This document shows positions 1 through 12,849 of a stretch of DNA of 42,331 nt, in pieces. The notes under the pieces are model-generated. The model did no database searches. It was not told where the DNA came from and saw only the letters and a program-made list of their open reading frames with translations. The DNA is from Burkholderiaceae bacterium. GTDB lineage: Bacteria; Pseudomonadota; Gammaproteobacteria; Burkholderiales; Burkholderiaceae_D. The translations under genes were made by a program, and so were the position numbers. Position 1 is the stretch's first letter. Every line of letters begins with the position of its first letter. Location: NCBI GenBank assembly GCA_030158675.1, contig JAOASL010000027.1, forward strand, positions 1-42,331, read 5' to 3'.

Positions 1-235
1 GCTTGATGATCTTGTCGTCGATGTCGGTGATGTTGCGCACGTAGGTGACGTCGTAGCCGCCGGCACGCAGCCAGCGTTGCACCATGTCGAACACCACCAT
101 CACGCGCGCATGGCCGAGGTGGCAATAATCGTAGACCGTCATGCCGCATACATACATGCGAACCTTGCCCGGATCGATCGGCGTGAATACCTCTTTGTCA
201 CGCGCCAGCGTGTTGTAGATCTTTAGAACACTCAT
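1..235 (-). CDS. cysS: Cysteinyl-tRNA synthetase, N-terminal part (cut by window edge)
   Basis: Charges tRNA-Cys with cysteine in the cytoplasm. Only the first 78 codons are inside the window; the gene runs off the left edge. The translated start is [17 protein letters not shown], followed by a [16 protein letters not shown] stretch. This holds the first zinc-binding cysteine and the HIGH-like nucleotide-binding motif (HLGH) of class I CysRS. The reading ends in [13 protein letters not shown], also typical of the family. The ATG on the reverse strand at 235-233 is the natural start because the protein begins exactly where family members do. It is divergent from the ppiA gene, with about 210 bp between the two starts. 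Nothing unusual is seen in the visible part. Confidence 0.95.
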   Translation of the reverse strand, partial: MSVLKIYNTLARDKEVFTPIDPGKVRMYVCGMTVYDYCHLGHARVMVVFDMVQRWLRAGGYDVTYVRNITDIDDKIIK

Positions 236-339
236 GGATAGATAAGGAAGCGAATGCGGGCGCGCCGTACACGGCGCCTTGCCGACCAACGCGAAGCCCT
301 GAAGCTGCAGGCTGTCGTGCTGCTGAAATCAGCAAGTCG

Positions 340-370
340 TCTTTTGATAAAATGCGAGTTTCGTTGAAGT
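340..370 (+). promoter_or_regulatory. Putative promoter -10 region ahead of ppiA
   Basis: TAAAAT at 348-353 followed by GCGAGTTTCG lies 94 bases upstream of the ppiA start. A convincing -35 box is not visible (CTGAAA at 323-328 is too far). The same element plus downstream GC-rich and TT-rich bases recurs before the gamma-carbonic anhydrase, prfB, aminotransferase and pyrG genes, which supports it being a real promoter core. The rest of the 236-446 gap shows nothing else I can name. Confidence 0.45.
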
Positions 371-446
371 ATATCATCGAAGCCTGCCCGTCCCGAAGCG
401 GATGCGCGCGGGCATTCATTCAACATCACCTCGCCAAAGGATCCGC

Positions 447-1007
447 ATGCTGCGCCGCAATTTCCTCGCCATCGTTACCGCCCTGTCGCTAGCGTCGGTC
501 ACAATCCACGCTGCTTCAGCGGACATGCCGAAGGTGTCGATGAAGACCAACCTCGGCGAGATCGTGCTCGAACTGAATATGGAAAAAGCGCCGAAGTCCG
601 TCGCCAACTTCGTGCAATATGTGAAATCGGGTTTTTATAACGGTACGATCTTCCATCGTGTGATCAACAACTTCATGATCCAGGGTGGTGGCTACGATGC
701 CAGGGGCAACCTGAAGCCGACCGGCGCATCGATCGAGAACGAAGCGAAAAATGGCCTGCGCAACCGCGCATACACGATCGCGATGGCGCGCACCTCGGAC
801 CCGAATTCGGCCAACGCGCAGTTCTTCATCAACACGAAGGACAACCGTTTCCTCGACTATCCGGGACAGGACGGCTGGGGCTATGCCGTATTCGGCAAGG
901 TCATCAAAGGTACCGATGTCATCGACAAGATCGAGGAAGTCGAGACAGGCGGTCGCGACAAGCCGGTACAGGACGTGGTGATCGAGTCCGTCACCCTCAT
1001 CGAATAA
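447..1007 (+). CDS. ppiA: Periplasmic cyclophilin-type peptidyl-prolyl cis-trans isomerase
   Basis: Catalyses cis-trans isomerisation of proline peptide bonds to help folding of exported proteins. The 186-residue product starts [18 protein letters not shown], a positively charged then hydrophobic signal peptide ending near HAASA. A complete small cyclophilin domain follows: [16 protein letters not shown], the [10 protein letters not shown] block and the GYAVFGKVI block. The start at 447 is chosen over an in-frame ATG at 402 because AAAGGA sits 5 bases upstream and because the signal peptide begins there. It is followed 23 bases later by a cytoplasmic paralogue, so the two were probably made by tandem duplication and are co-transcribed. 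Periplasmic location is inferred from the signal peptide. Confidence 0.9.
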   Translation: MLRRNFLAIVTALSLASVTIHAASADMPKVSMKTNLGEIVLELNMEKAPKSVANFVQYVKSGFYNGTIFHRVINNFMIQGGGYDARGNLKPTGASIENEAKNGLRNRAYTIAMARTSDPNSANAQFFINTKDNRFLDYPGQDGWGYAVFGKVIKGTDVIDKIEEVETGGRDKPVQDVVIESVTLIE

Positions 1008-1030
1008 TCAACATCAAGCAAAGGAACATC

Positions 1031-1519
1031 ATGGCAGTCGTATTCACCACCAACCACGGCAAGTTCACCATCGAGCTCGACGCCGCGAAGGCACCCAAGA
1101 CGGTCGAAAACTTCCTCAATTATGTGAAGTCCGGCCATTACGACGGCACCATTTTCCATCGCGTGATCAACGGCTTCATGGTCCAGTGCGGCGGCTTCGA
1201 GCCGGGCATGAAACAGAAAGACTCCGGCACGCCGATCGAGAACGAGGCCGCCAACGGCCTGACCAACGACATCTATACGGTCGCGATGGCCCGCACCAAC
1301 GACCCGCACTCTGCCACCGCGCAGTTCTTCATCAATGTGAAGGACAATGATTTCCTGAACTATTCGGGCCCGAACAACTGGGGCTACTGCGTGTTCGGCA
1401 AAGTGACCGACGGCACCGATGTGGTCGACGCGATCCGCAAGGTACGTACCGGCAGCAAGGGCTTCCACAGTGACGTGCCGGTCGACGATGTGGTGATCGA
1501 AAAGGCCGAGATCATCTGA
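1031..1519 (+). CDS. ppiB: Cytoplasmic cyclophilin-type peptidyl-prolyl isomerase
   Basis: A 162-residue cyclophilin without signal peptide, hence cytoplasmic, assisting protein folding by proline isomerisation. The domain is complete and at the usual length of Ppi[35 protein letters not shown] and [17 protein letters not shown] lies just upstream of the ATG. Much of the core is the same as in the preceding secreted paralogue, with the same FHRVIN and AQFFIN blocks. It ends 11 bases before lpxH, indicating one transcript ppiA-ppiB-lpxH. Confidence 0.93.
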   Translation: MAVVFTTNHGKFTIELDAAKAPKTVENFLNYVKSGHYDGTIFHRVINGFMVQCGGFEPGMKQKDSGTPIENEAANGLTNDIYTVAMARTNDPHSATAQFFINVKDNDFLNYSGPNNWGYCVFGKVTDGTDVVDAIRKVRTGSKGFHSDVPVDDVVIEKAEII

Positions 1520-1530
1520 TTGCCTCATCA

Positions 1531-2307
1531 ATGAGCATTTCCCGCGAAGCGGACAACAAGGCGCAGCCGGCAACGGTTGCGCTTTTTGTTTCGGACCTGC
1601 ACCTGTCGCCACAGATGCCAAAGACGGCAGCGGCATTCTTTCGCTTCCTCGATGTCCAGGCGCGGCAGGCGCGCCAGCTTTACCTGCTCGGCGACATCTT
1701 CGAATACTGGGCCGGTGACGACGATCTCGACGATCCGTTCAACCGCCAGGTCGTCGATGCGCTGCGCCGGCTCTGCGACAGCGGTGTGCAGTTGTACTGG
1801 ATCGCGGGCAATCGCGACTTCCTCGCTGCCGCCGGCTTTGCGCTGGCCAGCGGCGTCACGCTGTTGCCGGACCCTTGCGTGGCTGAGATTGCCGGCCGCC
1901 GCCTGTTGCTGCTGCATGGCGACGCGCAGTGCACCGATGATGACGGCTACATGGCTTTCCGCGCGCAAGTGCGCCAGGCCGACTGGCAACGCGCCTTCCT
2001 CGCGCGCGCGCTGGCGGAACGCAAGGCCATCATCGCCGGCATGCGCGAAGGCAGCCGGGACGCACAACGCGGCAAGGCAATGGCCATCATGGACGTGAAC
2101 CCGGCGGAGATAGCGCGACTGTTCGCGCAGCATCAGGTCAGCCTGATGATTCACGGGCACACCCACCGGCCTGCGCTGCATCGCAGCGCTGAGGGCTTGC
2201 GCTACGTATTGCCAGACTGGGACTGTGAAGGCGAAACGCTGCGCGGCGGCTGGATTGCGCTTGATGCAGAGGGCAGCATCGCCACCGTGGATATCGCCGG
2301 CGCCTGA
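1531..2307 (+). CDS. lpxH: UDP-2,3-diacylglucosamine diphosphatase LpxH
   Basis: Hydrolyses UDP-2,3-diacylglucosamine to lipid X and UMP, the fourth step of lipid A synthesis, at the inner face of the inner membrane. The 258-residue protein shows the metallophosphoesterase metal-binding series in order: FVSDLHL near the N-terminus, YLLGDIFEYW, AGNRDFL, LLLHGD and the C-terminal MIHGHTHRP. Length is slightly above the roughly 240 residues of the family. It is closely spaced behind ppiB and convergent with the DUF455 gene. Alternative metallophosphoesterase roles are unlikely because the FEYWAGDDD segment is characteristic of LpxH. Confidence 0.93.
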   Translation: MSISREADNKAQPATVALFVSDLHLSPQMPKTAAAFFRFLDVQARQARQLYLLGDIFEYWAGDDDLDDPFNRQVVDALRRLCDSGVQLYWIAGNRDFLAAAGFALASGVTLLPDPCVAEIAGRRLLLLHGDAQCTDDDGYMAFRAQVRQADWQRAFLARALAERKAIIAGMREGSRDAQRGKAMAIMDVNPAEIARLFAQHQVSLMIHGHTHRPALHRSAEGLRYVLPDWDCEGETLRGGWIALDAEGSIATVDIAGA

Positions 2308-2328
2308 GGCTCCGTCACAGACAGGCCG

Positions 2329-3150
2329 TCAAAGACCGTCGGCCTGCAGCATCGCGATTTCCTCATCGCTGAAGCCGGCCGCCCGGCGCGCATCGACATT
2401 GAACGGACCGCGCAACACCGGCGCCTTGTGCCGCAACGACAGCGCCGCATAGGTCGCCACCGGATCCTCTCCGTCGCGCGCGCACAGCCATCGGTACCAG
2501 CGATTGCCGATGGCGACATGGCCGACTTCATCGCGCAAGATGATGTCGAGGATCTGCGCGGCCGCGTCGTCGCCGGCCTGCGCCAGCTTCGCGCGCACTG
2601 CGGGCGTAGCGTCCAGTCCGCGCGCTTCGAGCGTGCGTGGCACCAGTGCCATCCGCGCAAGCACATCGCCGGCGGTTTTTTCGGCCATCTCCCACAGGCT
2701 GTTGTGCGCGCCAAAATCGCCGTACGCATACCCGAGTGTGTGCAGGTGATCGTCCAGTAGCGTGAAATGCAGCGCCTCCTCGGCGGCGACCTGCAGCCAG
2801 TCTGTGTAGAAATCGCGCGGCATCGCATCGAAACGCCAGACCGCGTCCAGCGCGAGATTGATCGCATTGAATTCAATGTGCGACAGCGCATGAATCAGCG
2901 CCGCACGACCTTCGACGGTATGCATCGCGCGGCGACCCACTTCGCGCGGCGCGACCAACGCCGGTTTTGCCGGACGTCCGGGAATGAGGCCTGCTGGCGC
3001 AGGCGCGGTGCCCGTCTCCAGCGCCAGCTCGCCGGCCAGCCAGTCAGCCTGCAGCGCGCGCGTACCGACCACCTTGCGCACTGGCTCGGTCTCGCACAGC
3101 AGTTGCAGCGCGCAGGCCCGCAGCTCATGGGTATTCGAGAAGGGTTTCAT
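2329..3150 (-). CDS. DUF455 family ferritin-like protein
   Basis: A 273-residue protein of the DUF455 family, a ferritin-like four-helix fold of unproven function. The signature elements are visible: HIEFNAINLALDAVWRF, then EEALHFTLLDDHLHTLGY, and later RDEVGHVAIGNRWY. Together these give the Glu and Glu-x-x-His ligands expected for a di-metal centre. The reverse-strand ATG at 3150 is chosen. A TTG at 3180 would add ten residues and has AGGGG four bases ahead of it, so it remains possible. The gene stands alone against its neighbours and is convergent with lpxH. In related bacteria it is called a conserved hypothetical protein; a redox or metal role is only inference. Confidence 0.85.
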   Translation of the reverse strand: MKPFSNTHELRACALQLLCETEPVRKVVGTRALQADWLAGELALETGTAPAPAGLIPGRPAKPALVAPREVGRRAMHTVEGRAALIHALSHIEFNAINLALDAVWRFDAMPRDFYTDWLQVAAEEALHFTLLDDHLHTLGYAYGDFGAHNSLWEMAEKTAGDVLARMALVPRTLEARGLDATPAVRAKLAQAGDDAAAQILDIILRDEVGHVAIGNRWYRWLCARDGEDPVATYAALSLRHKAPVLRGPFNVDARRAAGFSDEEIAMLQADGL

Positions 3151-3154
3151 GCGG

Positions 3155-3185
3155 TCGAGGGTAAAATGCGGGCTTGCCAAACAAC
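3155..3185 (+). promoter_or_regulatory. Putative -10 element before the gamma-carbonic anhydrase gene
   Basis: TAAAAT at 3162-3167 followed by GCGGGCTTGC, 35 bases before the start at 3202. It matches the TAWAAT-plus-GC/TT pattern found ahead of four other genes in this window. No good -35 box is visible. The site lies between the two alternative starts of the divergent DUF455 gene. Confidence 0.45.
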
Positions 3186-3201
3186 CCCTATTCTAATTCC
3201 C

Positions 3202-3726
3202 ATGCCGATCTACCAGCTTGGCGACGCGCGCCCCCAAATCGATGAATCCGCATACGTCACCGATTCCGCTACCGTGATCGGCGATGTCACCCTGAAAGCC
3301 AATACCAGTCTCTGGTATGGCGTCACACTGCGCGGCGACACCGAACCGATTGTCATCGGCGAAAACAGCAACATCCAGGAAAGCACCACGCTACACGCCG
3401 ACAAGGGCTATCCGCTGACCGTCGGAAAAAATGTCACGGTCGGTCATCAGGCGATGCTGCATGGCTGCACCATCGGCGACGGCAGCCTGATCGGCATCCA
3501 GGCAGTGGTGCTGAACGGTGCAAAGATCGGTCGCAACTGTCTCGTTGGAGCCGGTGCGCTGGTTACCGAAGGCAAGGAATTTCCGGACAACTCGCTGATC
3601 ATAGGTTCGCCGGCCAAGGCCGTGCGCACACTGACCGACGAGCAGATCGCCGGCCTCGCCATGAGCGCGGACATGTATGTGAAGCGTGCGCAGAACTACC
3701 GGCAAAACCTGAAAAAGATCGGCTGA
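3202..3726 (+). CDS. Gamma-class carbonic anhydrase-like hexapeptide-repeat protein
   Basis: A 174-residue left-handed beta-helix protein of the gamma-carbonic anhydrase / PaaY / YrdA family. Hexapeptide repeats run through the middle (TVIGDV, NTSLWYGV, VIGENSNIQ, VTVGHQAMLHGCTIGDG). Three histidines in LHADKG and VGHQAMLH are placed as zinc ligands of a trimeric enzyme. The C-terminal helix (MSADMYVKRAQNY) fits the family. Start at ATG 3202 is chosen because the recognisable family N-terminus MPIYQLGD begins there; in-frame codons further upstream overlap the DUF455 gene. No clear ribosome binding site is present. Whether it hydrates CO2 or acts on CoA thioesters cannot be told. It precedes hslO by 12 bases. 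Confidence 0.87.
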   Translation: MPIYQLGDARPQIDESAYVTDSATVIGDVTLKANTSLWYGVTLRGDTEPIVIGENSNIQESTTLHADKGYPLTVGKNVTVGHQAMLHGCTIGDGSLIGIQAVVLNGAKIGRNCLVGAGALVTEGKEFPDNSLIIGSPAKAVRTLTDEQIAGLAMSADMYVKRAQNYRQNLKKIG

Positions 3727-3738
3727 AGACATACCCTG

Positions 3739-4668
3739 ATGAGCGACACCCTGCAAAAATTCATGTTCGATAACTCGCTGGTACGCGGCGAGTTGGTCGA
3801 CATTTCCGAAGCATGGCGACAAGTGCAACTGCTGCGCGCCTATCCGCCCGCAGTCGGCGCGATGCTCGGCGAGATGATGACGGCTGCCGCGCTGCTGTCG
3901 GCCAACCTGAAATTTAATGGCACGATCATCATGCAGATCCACGGCGACGGGCCGGTGAAGCTGATGGTGGTCGAATGCGATGCGTCGCTGGTGCTGCGTG
4001 CCACCGCCAAGCTGGCCGATGACGCGCAAGTAACCGATGGCGCCACGCTGCAAGAACTGGTGAACCTGCACGGCCAGGGCCGCTTCGCGATCACGCTCGA
4101 CCCGGCCGACAAGCTGCCAGGCCAGCAGCCCTACCAGGGCATCGTCGCACTCGACGGCGATACCGTATCGACCGTCATTGAAAACTACATGATGCGTTCC
4201 GAACAGCTCGATACCAAGCTCTGGCTGGCGGCCGATCTGCAGGTCGCTCGCGGCCTGCTGCTGCAAAAACTGCCGGACGAAGGTGGCAAGGCAGTCGGTA
4301 CCGGCGAGGCCGATGCCGACGCATGGAATCGCGCAGTCATGCTGGCGTCGACGGTCAGCAATGAGGAATTGCTGTCGACCGACATCATGACCCTGATGCA
4401 GCGCCTGTACTGGGAAGAAACGATCCGAGTATTCGAGCCGCGCCGCCCGGTGTTCCGCTGCAGCTGCTCGCGCGAAAAAGTCGGCAACATGCTGAAGATG
4501 CTCGGGCAGGATGAAATCGACGACTCGCTGGCCGAGCTTGGCAAGCTCGACATCAACTGCGATTTCTGTGGCCGGCACTATGCATTCGACAAGGTCGACT
4601 GTATGCAACTGTTCTCGACTCCCACGCTGGCGCAAGCGGTGCAACCGCCCGGCACCCAGCAGCACTGA
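3739..4668 (+). CDS. hslO: Hsp33 redox-regulated chaperonin
   Basis: A cytoplasmic holdase switched on by oxidation of its zinc-binding cysteines during combined heat and oxidative stress. The 309-residue product matches the family length. The N-terminal substrate-binding domain begins MSDTLQKFMFDNSLVRGELV. The C-terminal zinc domain has CSCSREKVGNML and, about 30 residues later, CDFCGRHY. This gives the CxC and CxxC motif pairs that form the redox switch. It lies in a forward run with the gamma-carbonic anhydrase gene upstream and yjdM 20 bases downstream. Confidence 0.95.
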   Translation: MSDTLQKFMFDNSLVRGELVDISEAWRQVQLLRAYPPAVGAMLGEMMTAAALLSANLKFNGTIIMQIHGDGPVKLMVVECDASLVLRATAKLADDAQVTDGATLQELVNLHGQGRFAITLDPADKLPGQQPYQGIVALDGDTVSTVIENYMMRSEQLDTKLWLAADLQVARGLLLQKLPDEGGKAVGTGEADADAWNRAVMLASTVSNEELLSTDIMTLMQRLYWEETIRVFEPRRPVFRCSCSREKVGNMLKMLGQDEIDDSLAELGKLDINCDFCGRHYAFDKVDCMQLFSTPTLAQAVQPPGTQQH

Positions 4669-4688
4669 AAACCTGACAACGACCAACG

Positions 4689-5024
4689 ATGAGCAATCTG
4701 CCCCCCTGTCCGGTCTGCAATTCAGGCTATACCTATGAAGTGGACGGCCTGCTGACCTGCCCCGAATGCGGGCACGAATGGCGTGCCGCCGTCGTCGATA
4801 ACGACGCCGTGCGTGTATGGAAAGATGCGTATGGCACGCCACTGCAGGACGGCGACACGATCACGCTCATCAAGGATCTGAAGGTGAAGGGCTCGTCGTC
4901 CGTGGTGAAGGTCGGCACCAAAGTGAAAAACATCCGGCTCGTCGACGGTGACCACGACATCGATTGCAAGATCGACGGATTCGGTGCGATGGGGCTGAAG
5001 ACGGAGTTTGTGAAGAAAGCCTGA
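4689..5024 (+). CDS. yjdM: YjdM/PhnA-type zinc-ribbon protein
   Basis: A 111-residue protein of the YjdM family (historically PhnA). The N-terminal zinc ribbon is complete: CPVC at residues 5-8 and CPEC about 18 residues further on. The characteristic C-terminal domain ([19 protein letters not shown], then [12 protein letters not shown]) follows. Family members were once linked to alkylphosphonate use, but that role is not supported and no phn genes are nearby, so the function is unknown. It ends 81 bases before the convergent ftsB gene; I see no strong terminator in that gap. Confidence 0.9.
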   Translation: MSNLPPCPVCNSGYTYEVDGLLTCPECGHEWRAAVVDNDAVRVWKDAYGTPLQDGDTITLIKDLKVKGSSSVVKVGTKVKNIRLVDGDHDIDCKIDGFGAMGLKTEFVKKA

Positions 5025-5105
5025 CTATTGTTTGAAGGCTACTGCGTGTTTGAAAACTGCTGCGCGGCCCGAGAGCCTGGCCGCCTCCGGCAGAACAGCA
5101 CTTCT

Positions 5106-5420
5106 TTATTGCCCGGCAGGCGCCGTCTTCGCAGGTGCCTTCAGCGCCCCCGGCTCGACCACCTGCACGAAGATTTCGCTGTCCTTGATCAGGCCAAGTT
5201 CGTTGCGCGCACGCTCCTCGACCGCGCCGGTCCCTTCCTTGAGGTCCTGCACTTCGGAAGCGAGTTGCGCATTGCGCGCGTTGAGCTGCTGCTCCTTCGC
5301 CAGCGCGCTGTCGAGCTGATGAGACAAATCCGATACCCGCAACCATCCCCCCTTCCCGAACCAGAGCGGATACTGGATCAGGATGAGCAGCGCGGTCAGG
5401 AAGATCAGGATCAGTCGCAC
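5106..5420 (-). CDS. ftsB: Cell division protein FtsB
   Basis: A 104-residue bitopic inner-membrane protein that forms the FtsQ-FtsB-FtsL complex of the divisome. Residues 3-20 ([18 protein letters not shown]) are a single membrane segment. A coiled-coil region ([19 protein letters not shown]) and the conserved periplasmic piece [12 protein letters not shown] follow. The C-terminus ends in an Ala/Pro tail. It lies 48 bases behind eno on the reverse strand. The eno-ftsB pairing is widespread in proteobacteria and supports the assignment. Confidence 0.92.
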   Translation of the reverse strand: MRLILIFLTALLILIQYPLWFGKGGWLRVSDLSHQLDSALAKEQQLNARNAQLASEVQDLKEGTGAVEERARNELGLIKDSEIFVQVVEPGALKAPAKTAPAGQ

Positions 5421-5468
5421 TGGTAGCGAACGCTGAAGCGGCTGCCTGAAGGCAGCCGCTGGCGGCGC

Positions 5469-6752
<1,284 letters not shown>

Positions 6753-6811
6753 TCAAATCTCCACGGATAGTGTTTGTATTCTTTTGTGGCGGGATGGCTT
6801 CCCCGCCGTGG

Positions 6812-9405
<2,594 letters not shown>

Positions 9406-9433
9406 CTACCCCCGGCTCCGGCCGGAGCAGACA

Positions 9434-10360
9434 CTAAGGCGAGTAGCTGATTGACAGTCGTACAAACTCCTGGCCGCCGCGTCCGTCCGGCACGCCGCGG
9501 ATCTCGCTGCCGCGCGCCACCACCGACGCCCTTACCGCCCACGCGCCGGACTGCCATTGCAGCCCTGCTTCCAGCTCCCGGGTGAGCCGGCGCGGCGCGA
9601 CGGCACGCGCCTCACCGCCGCCGAACCAGCCGCCCTGCAGCGACGCATCATGCACTACCGCACGCATGCCGCCGCGCAGAAATCCATACAGCCGGCTGCC
9701 GTCCGCCGCTGCGGTCGCGCCGATGCGCAGCGTGAGGTCTGCGGCAGCATCGGTAAAGATGTTGCCGACGCGCGCTACTCCCCCGACGCGCAGATCGGCT
9801 GCCCGGCCAAGCCGAATGACAGGTCCGCGGCCGCCAAGCTGGGCGACCACGCCCCACTCGTTCGACAGTTGCGCTGCCCAGCCGAGCGGCTGCGGCTGGC
9901 TCAGCAGGCGATGCAGGAATTCCTGCGTCTGCCGGCCGGCAGCACAAGGCCCGAAGCAGCCAAGATCGAGTCCGAAGGTGAGATCGCTGCCATCGGCACG
10001 CTCGATCCAATAGTAGAGGCCGCCGTACAGCCAGCCGGCATAAGGATGATCGCGCGGACCCAGCTGCTCCGGCCGCAGCTGGGCGTGCTTTGCGGTGTAA
10101 ATCTGCTGGCCGAAACGCCAGCCGGCCGAACGCCAGCCACTGCCGTCACGCTCGCGATAATTGCCGCTGACGCGCAGGCCGCTGGTATACAGACCGTCGG
10201 CCCGGTTCAGCAACAGCGAGTCATTGTCAATGTCGAGCGTGTAGGTGGGGCGGCCGCTGGCAAACAGCGCACTCAGTCCGTCCGTTGCCGCGTGAACCGG
10301 CGAGGCGCCGGCTGTGATTGCCAGTAGCAGCCCGGTCGGGACTGTCGAAAAAATGCGCAT
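9434..10360 (-). CDS. lpxR: LpxR-family lipid A 3'-O-deacylase (DUF2219)
   Basis: A predicted outer-membrane beta-barrel enzyme that removes the 3'-acyloxyacyl chain from lipid A, which lowers recognition of lipopolysaccharide. Of 308 residues, 1-24 form a signal peptide ending in HAA. Family landmarks follow in order: IDNDSLL (N46, D47), DGLYTSG, RDHPYAGWLYGGL (H105), then GPCAAGRQTQEFLH with H150 placed like the catalytic histidine, and QLSNEWG. The C-terminus ends in a beta-strand pattern with alternating aromatics (FVRLSISYSP). It is 50 bases downstream of comEC in the same direction. Substrate and activity are inferred from the family; acyl specificity cannot be read from sequence. Confidence 0.82.
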   Translation of the reverse strand: MRIFSTVPTGLLLAITAGASPVHAATDGLSALFASGRPTYTLDIDNDSLLLNRADGLYTSGLRVSGNYRERDGSGWRSAGWRFGQQIYTAKHAQLRPEQLGPRDHPYAGWLYGGLYYWIERADGSDLTFGLDLGCFGPCAAGRQTQEFLHRLLSQPQPLGWAAQLSNEWGVVAQLGGRGPVIRLGRAADLRVGGVARVGNIFTDAAADLTLRIGATAAADGSRLYGFLRGGMRAVVHDASLQGGWFGGGEARAVAPRRLTRELEAGLQWQSGAWAVRASVVARGSEIRGVPDGRGGQEFVRLSISYSP

Positions 10361-10410
10361 CGTCGTAGGTCCGGGAAAAATAATCCGCCGGATGCTGCCA
10401 TGCGCTACCG

Positions 10411-12849
10411 TCAGTCCGGTCGATCATGCTCAAAAGACATCTGCGCATCGCTGCACCGCCGGCTTGACCAGTAGCGAGGTGCAGTGCACGCCGGCTCAAC
10501 GGCGATGGTGCGCCCGTCCATCCTGAGCGTCACCGCTCCCGCCGTGTCGCTGCGCAATACCTGAATACCGCGCTCGTTGTAGCGCTCGACCACTTCCGGC
10601 TTCGGATGCCGGTAACGATTGCGATAGCCCAACTGGAACAAGGCCATCTGCGGCGCAACCGCATCAAGGAAAGCCGGGGTGGATGATGTGCCGCTGCCAT
10701 GATGCGGCGCCAGCAGTACATCGGCACGCAGCCGTCCGGCGGCACGCGCCAGCAGTGCCTTCTCCTGCGCCGCCTCGATATCGCCGGTCAGCAGCACAGA
10801 CTGCGCCCGGTACGTCACCTTCAGCGTGCAGCTGCGTGCGTTCGGTCGCGCCGCCGGATCGTCGCCGGCCAGCGGATGCAGGAACTCAAACTGCACGCCG
10901 TCGATTTGCCAGTGCTGGCCGGCGACACAAGCCACATGACGCGCAGCGGCCAGCCGGTGCGCCGGCAGCAGCGATGATGCAACCCAGCCGACGCTGACTG
11001 CCTGCAACAACGAGCTGGCACCACCGGCATGATCGCTGTCGCTGTGCGAGATGACCAGCGCATCCAGGCGGTCGACACCACGCGCGCGCAGATACGGCAG
11101 GATCACGCGGCTGCCGCTGTCTGATTCTGCCGAATAGGCTGGACCGGTGTCGTACAGCAGGCGGAAGTTCGGCGTCTCGACCAGCACCGCATTCCCCTGG
11201 CCGACATCGAACGCCGTCAGCCACAAGCCTGCTGTCGGCGCGCCCGGCGTGGCCAACAGCAGCGGCGCCCACGCCAGCAGGCCAAGCCAGCGTAACGGCC
11301 AGCCACGCGGCAGCAACATCCATAAGGTACCGGCCAGGGCAATCGCTGTGGCCAGCGGAGCGGGCTGCGGCGCAGGCCAGACCGCCAGCGGCAAGGCTGC
11401 CAGCCAGCCAAGCACCTGCGCCAGCCCGGTCAGCGCCGCATGGGCGGCCAGCAGCAGCCAGCCGCACACCGGCGCCGGCAGCACGCTGCCCAGCAGCGCC
11501 AGTGGCGTCACCACGAAACTCACCACCGGGATGGCCAGTGCGTTCGCAAGCGGACTGACCAGCGACACCTGGCTGAACATCAGCATCGTCAGCGGCACCA
11601 GTCCGAGGGTCACGGCGAACTGCGTGCGTGTCGCCGCCGCCAGCGCGGTACGCCAGCGCGCTGGCGGCAACTCAGCAGCTGAGGTCATGGCATGCCGTCC
11701 GTCCGACGCGAACAAGATGCAGCCGATCGCGCAAAACGACAGCCAGAAGCCCGGCCACAGCACCGCCCAGGGATCGAACAGCAGTACCGCAATCAGTGCG
11801 CACGCCAGCACTTGTGAGGCCGGCACAATGCGTGCGCTCCACAGAGCCGCGGCAGCAACTGCCAGCATCAGCAGCGTGCGCTGCGCCGGAATACCGAAAC
11901 CAGCAAGCGCCACATACCCACCTGCCGCCAGCAGACCGGCGAGGGCGGCAACCTGCTGCGCCGGAATGCGCAGCGGCAGAGCGCCGGCTCCGAACAGCGA
12001 GTGCCGCCACAACCCGTTGGCGAGGGCCGCCGCCAGTGCCGCGATCATCGTAATATGCAGCCCGGAGATCGACACCAGATGACCAATGCCGGTCCGGTTG
12101 AACAACTCCCAGTCCGAGGCAGCGACACCGCGCTGGTCGCCGATCACCAGCGCAACGATCACGCTCGCATAGCGCTGCCCGGACAGTGCCTGAGTGATGC
12201 GTTCCCGCAGCCCCGCGCGTACGCGTCCGATTGCATCACGCAGGCTGAACGCAAATTCGTCGATCCGCAACGCATCGCCGGATCGCACATGGCCCGTCGC
12301 GCGCAGCCCTTCGGTCAGCCACCAGGCCTCGGCATCAAAACCCTGCGGGTTGGCCAGCCCGTGCGGCTGCTTCAGCCGCACGCGGAACTGCCAGCGCTCG
12401 CCCGGCAGCAACGTCGGCGAATCGCCGTCATCGACATACCAGCCGAGCGAAATAAGGCGCGGTACCTGTACCGGCAAACCGTCATCCGACGCCTGTTCGA
12501 CTTCGAAGCGAAACCGCACGCCGCCGGGCGCCTGTTCGGGCAAACCGGACACTACGCCGGTCAGCTGCAGGTCGCGGCCTTCGAGCGACGCCGGCAGCGC
12601 GTCGGCCAGTCGGTGCCCGGCAAGCAGGCCTGCCCAGCCCGTACCAAGCGCAGCGCCCGCGATCACGAGGGCAGCGATACGCGCCGGATACGGCCGGATA
12701 AGAAAGATTCGGAACGGCCCGCCGGGCAGGCAGCAAAGCAGCAGCACGCCCGTCACCAGCAGCAGCCCGAGGGCCCACGGCGGCGGCAACATCGCACGGG
12801 TCTGCAGGCACAGCGTGCCGGCCAGTACGCCGAGCGCCAGCGCGCGCAC
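10411..12849 (-). CDS. comEC: ComEC/Rec2 family DNA-uptake channel protein
   Basis: A polytopic inner-membrane protein that brings single-stranded DNA into the cytoplasm during natural transformation. The roughly 812-residue product has an N-terminal DUF4131-like region and a central competence domain with many hydrophobic helices; GIGHLVSISGLHITM is the family signature. A C-terminal metallo-beta-lactamase-like domain follows, with AFDVGQGNAVLVE, SHSDSDHAGGA and LAPHHGSGTSS. The start is uncertain. A GTG at 12849-12847 shares one base with the tatD stop TAG and gives a natural membrane-protein N-terminus (VRALALGVLAG), but lacks a visible ribosome binding site. An ATG at 13005 would overlap tatD by over 150 bases and adds an unlikely Arg/Ala-rich leader. 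Confidence 0.88.
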   Translation of the reverse strand: MRALALGVLAGTLCLQTRAMLPPPWALGLLLVTGVLLLCCLPGGPFRIFLIRPYPARIAALVIAGAALGTGWAGLLAGHRLADALPASLEGRDLQLTGVVSGLPEQAPGGVRFRFEVEQASDDGLPVQVPRLISLGWYVDDGDSPTLLPGERWQFRVRLKQPHGLANPQGFDAEAWWLTEGLRATGHVRSGDALRIDEFAFSLRDAIGRVRAGLRERITQALSGQRYASVIVALVIGDQRGVAASDWELFNRTGIGHLVSISGLHITMIAALAAALANGLWRHSLFGAGALPLRIPAQQVAALAGLLAAGGYVALAGFGIPAQRTLLMLAVAAAALWSARIVPASQVLACALIAVLLFDPWAVLWPGFWLSFCAIGCILFASDGRHAMTSAAELPPARWRTALAAATRTQFAVTLGLVPLTMLMFSQVSLVSPLANALAIPVVSFVVTPLALLGSVLPAPVCGWLLLAAHAALTGLAQVLGWLAALPLAVWPAPQPAPLATAIALAGTLWMLLPRGWPLRWLGLLAWAPLLLATPGAPTAGLWLTAFDVGQGNAVLVETPNFRLLYDTGPAYSAESDSGSRVILPYLRARGVDRLDALVISHSDSDHAGGASSLLQAVSVGWVASSLLPAHRLAAARHVACVAGQHWQIDGVQFEFLHPLAGDDPAARPNARSCTLKVTYRAQSVLLTGDIEAAQEKALLARAAGRLRADVLLAPHHGSGTSSTPAFLDAVAPQMALFQLGYRNRYRHPKPEVVERYNERGIQVLRSDTAGAVTLRMDGRTIAVEPACTAPRYWSSRRCSDAQMSFEHDRPD

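Noticed and set aside
3391-4842. Long 483-codon reverse frame across hslO and yjdM
   Set aside because: It has no recognisable protein features and lies opposite two well-conserved genes; it is a GC-rich shadow frame.
9415-9428. 14-bp palindrome after lpxR as a rho-independent terminator
   Set aside because: There is no T-tract on either strand, so it was not called a terminator.
11147-12082. Long forward frame opposite comEC
   Set aside because: Composition is Ala/Arg/Ser-rich without motifs, and comEC on the other strand has all expected domains.
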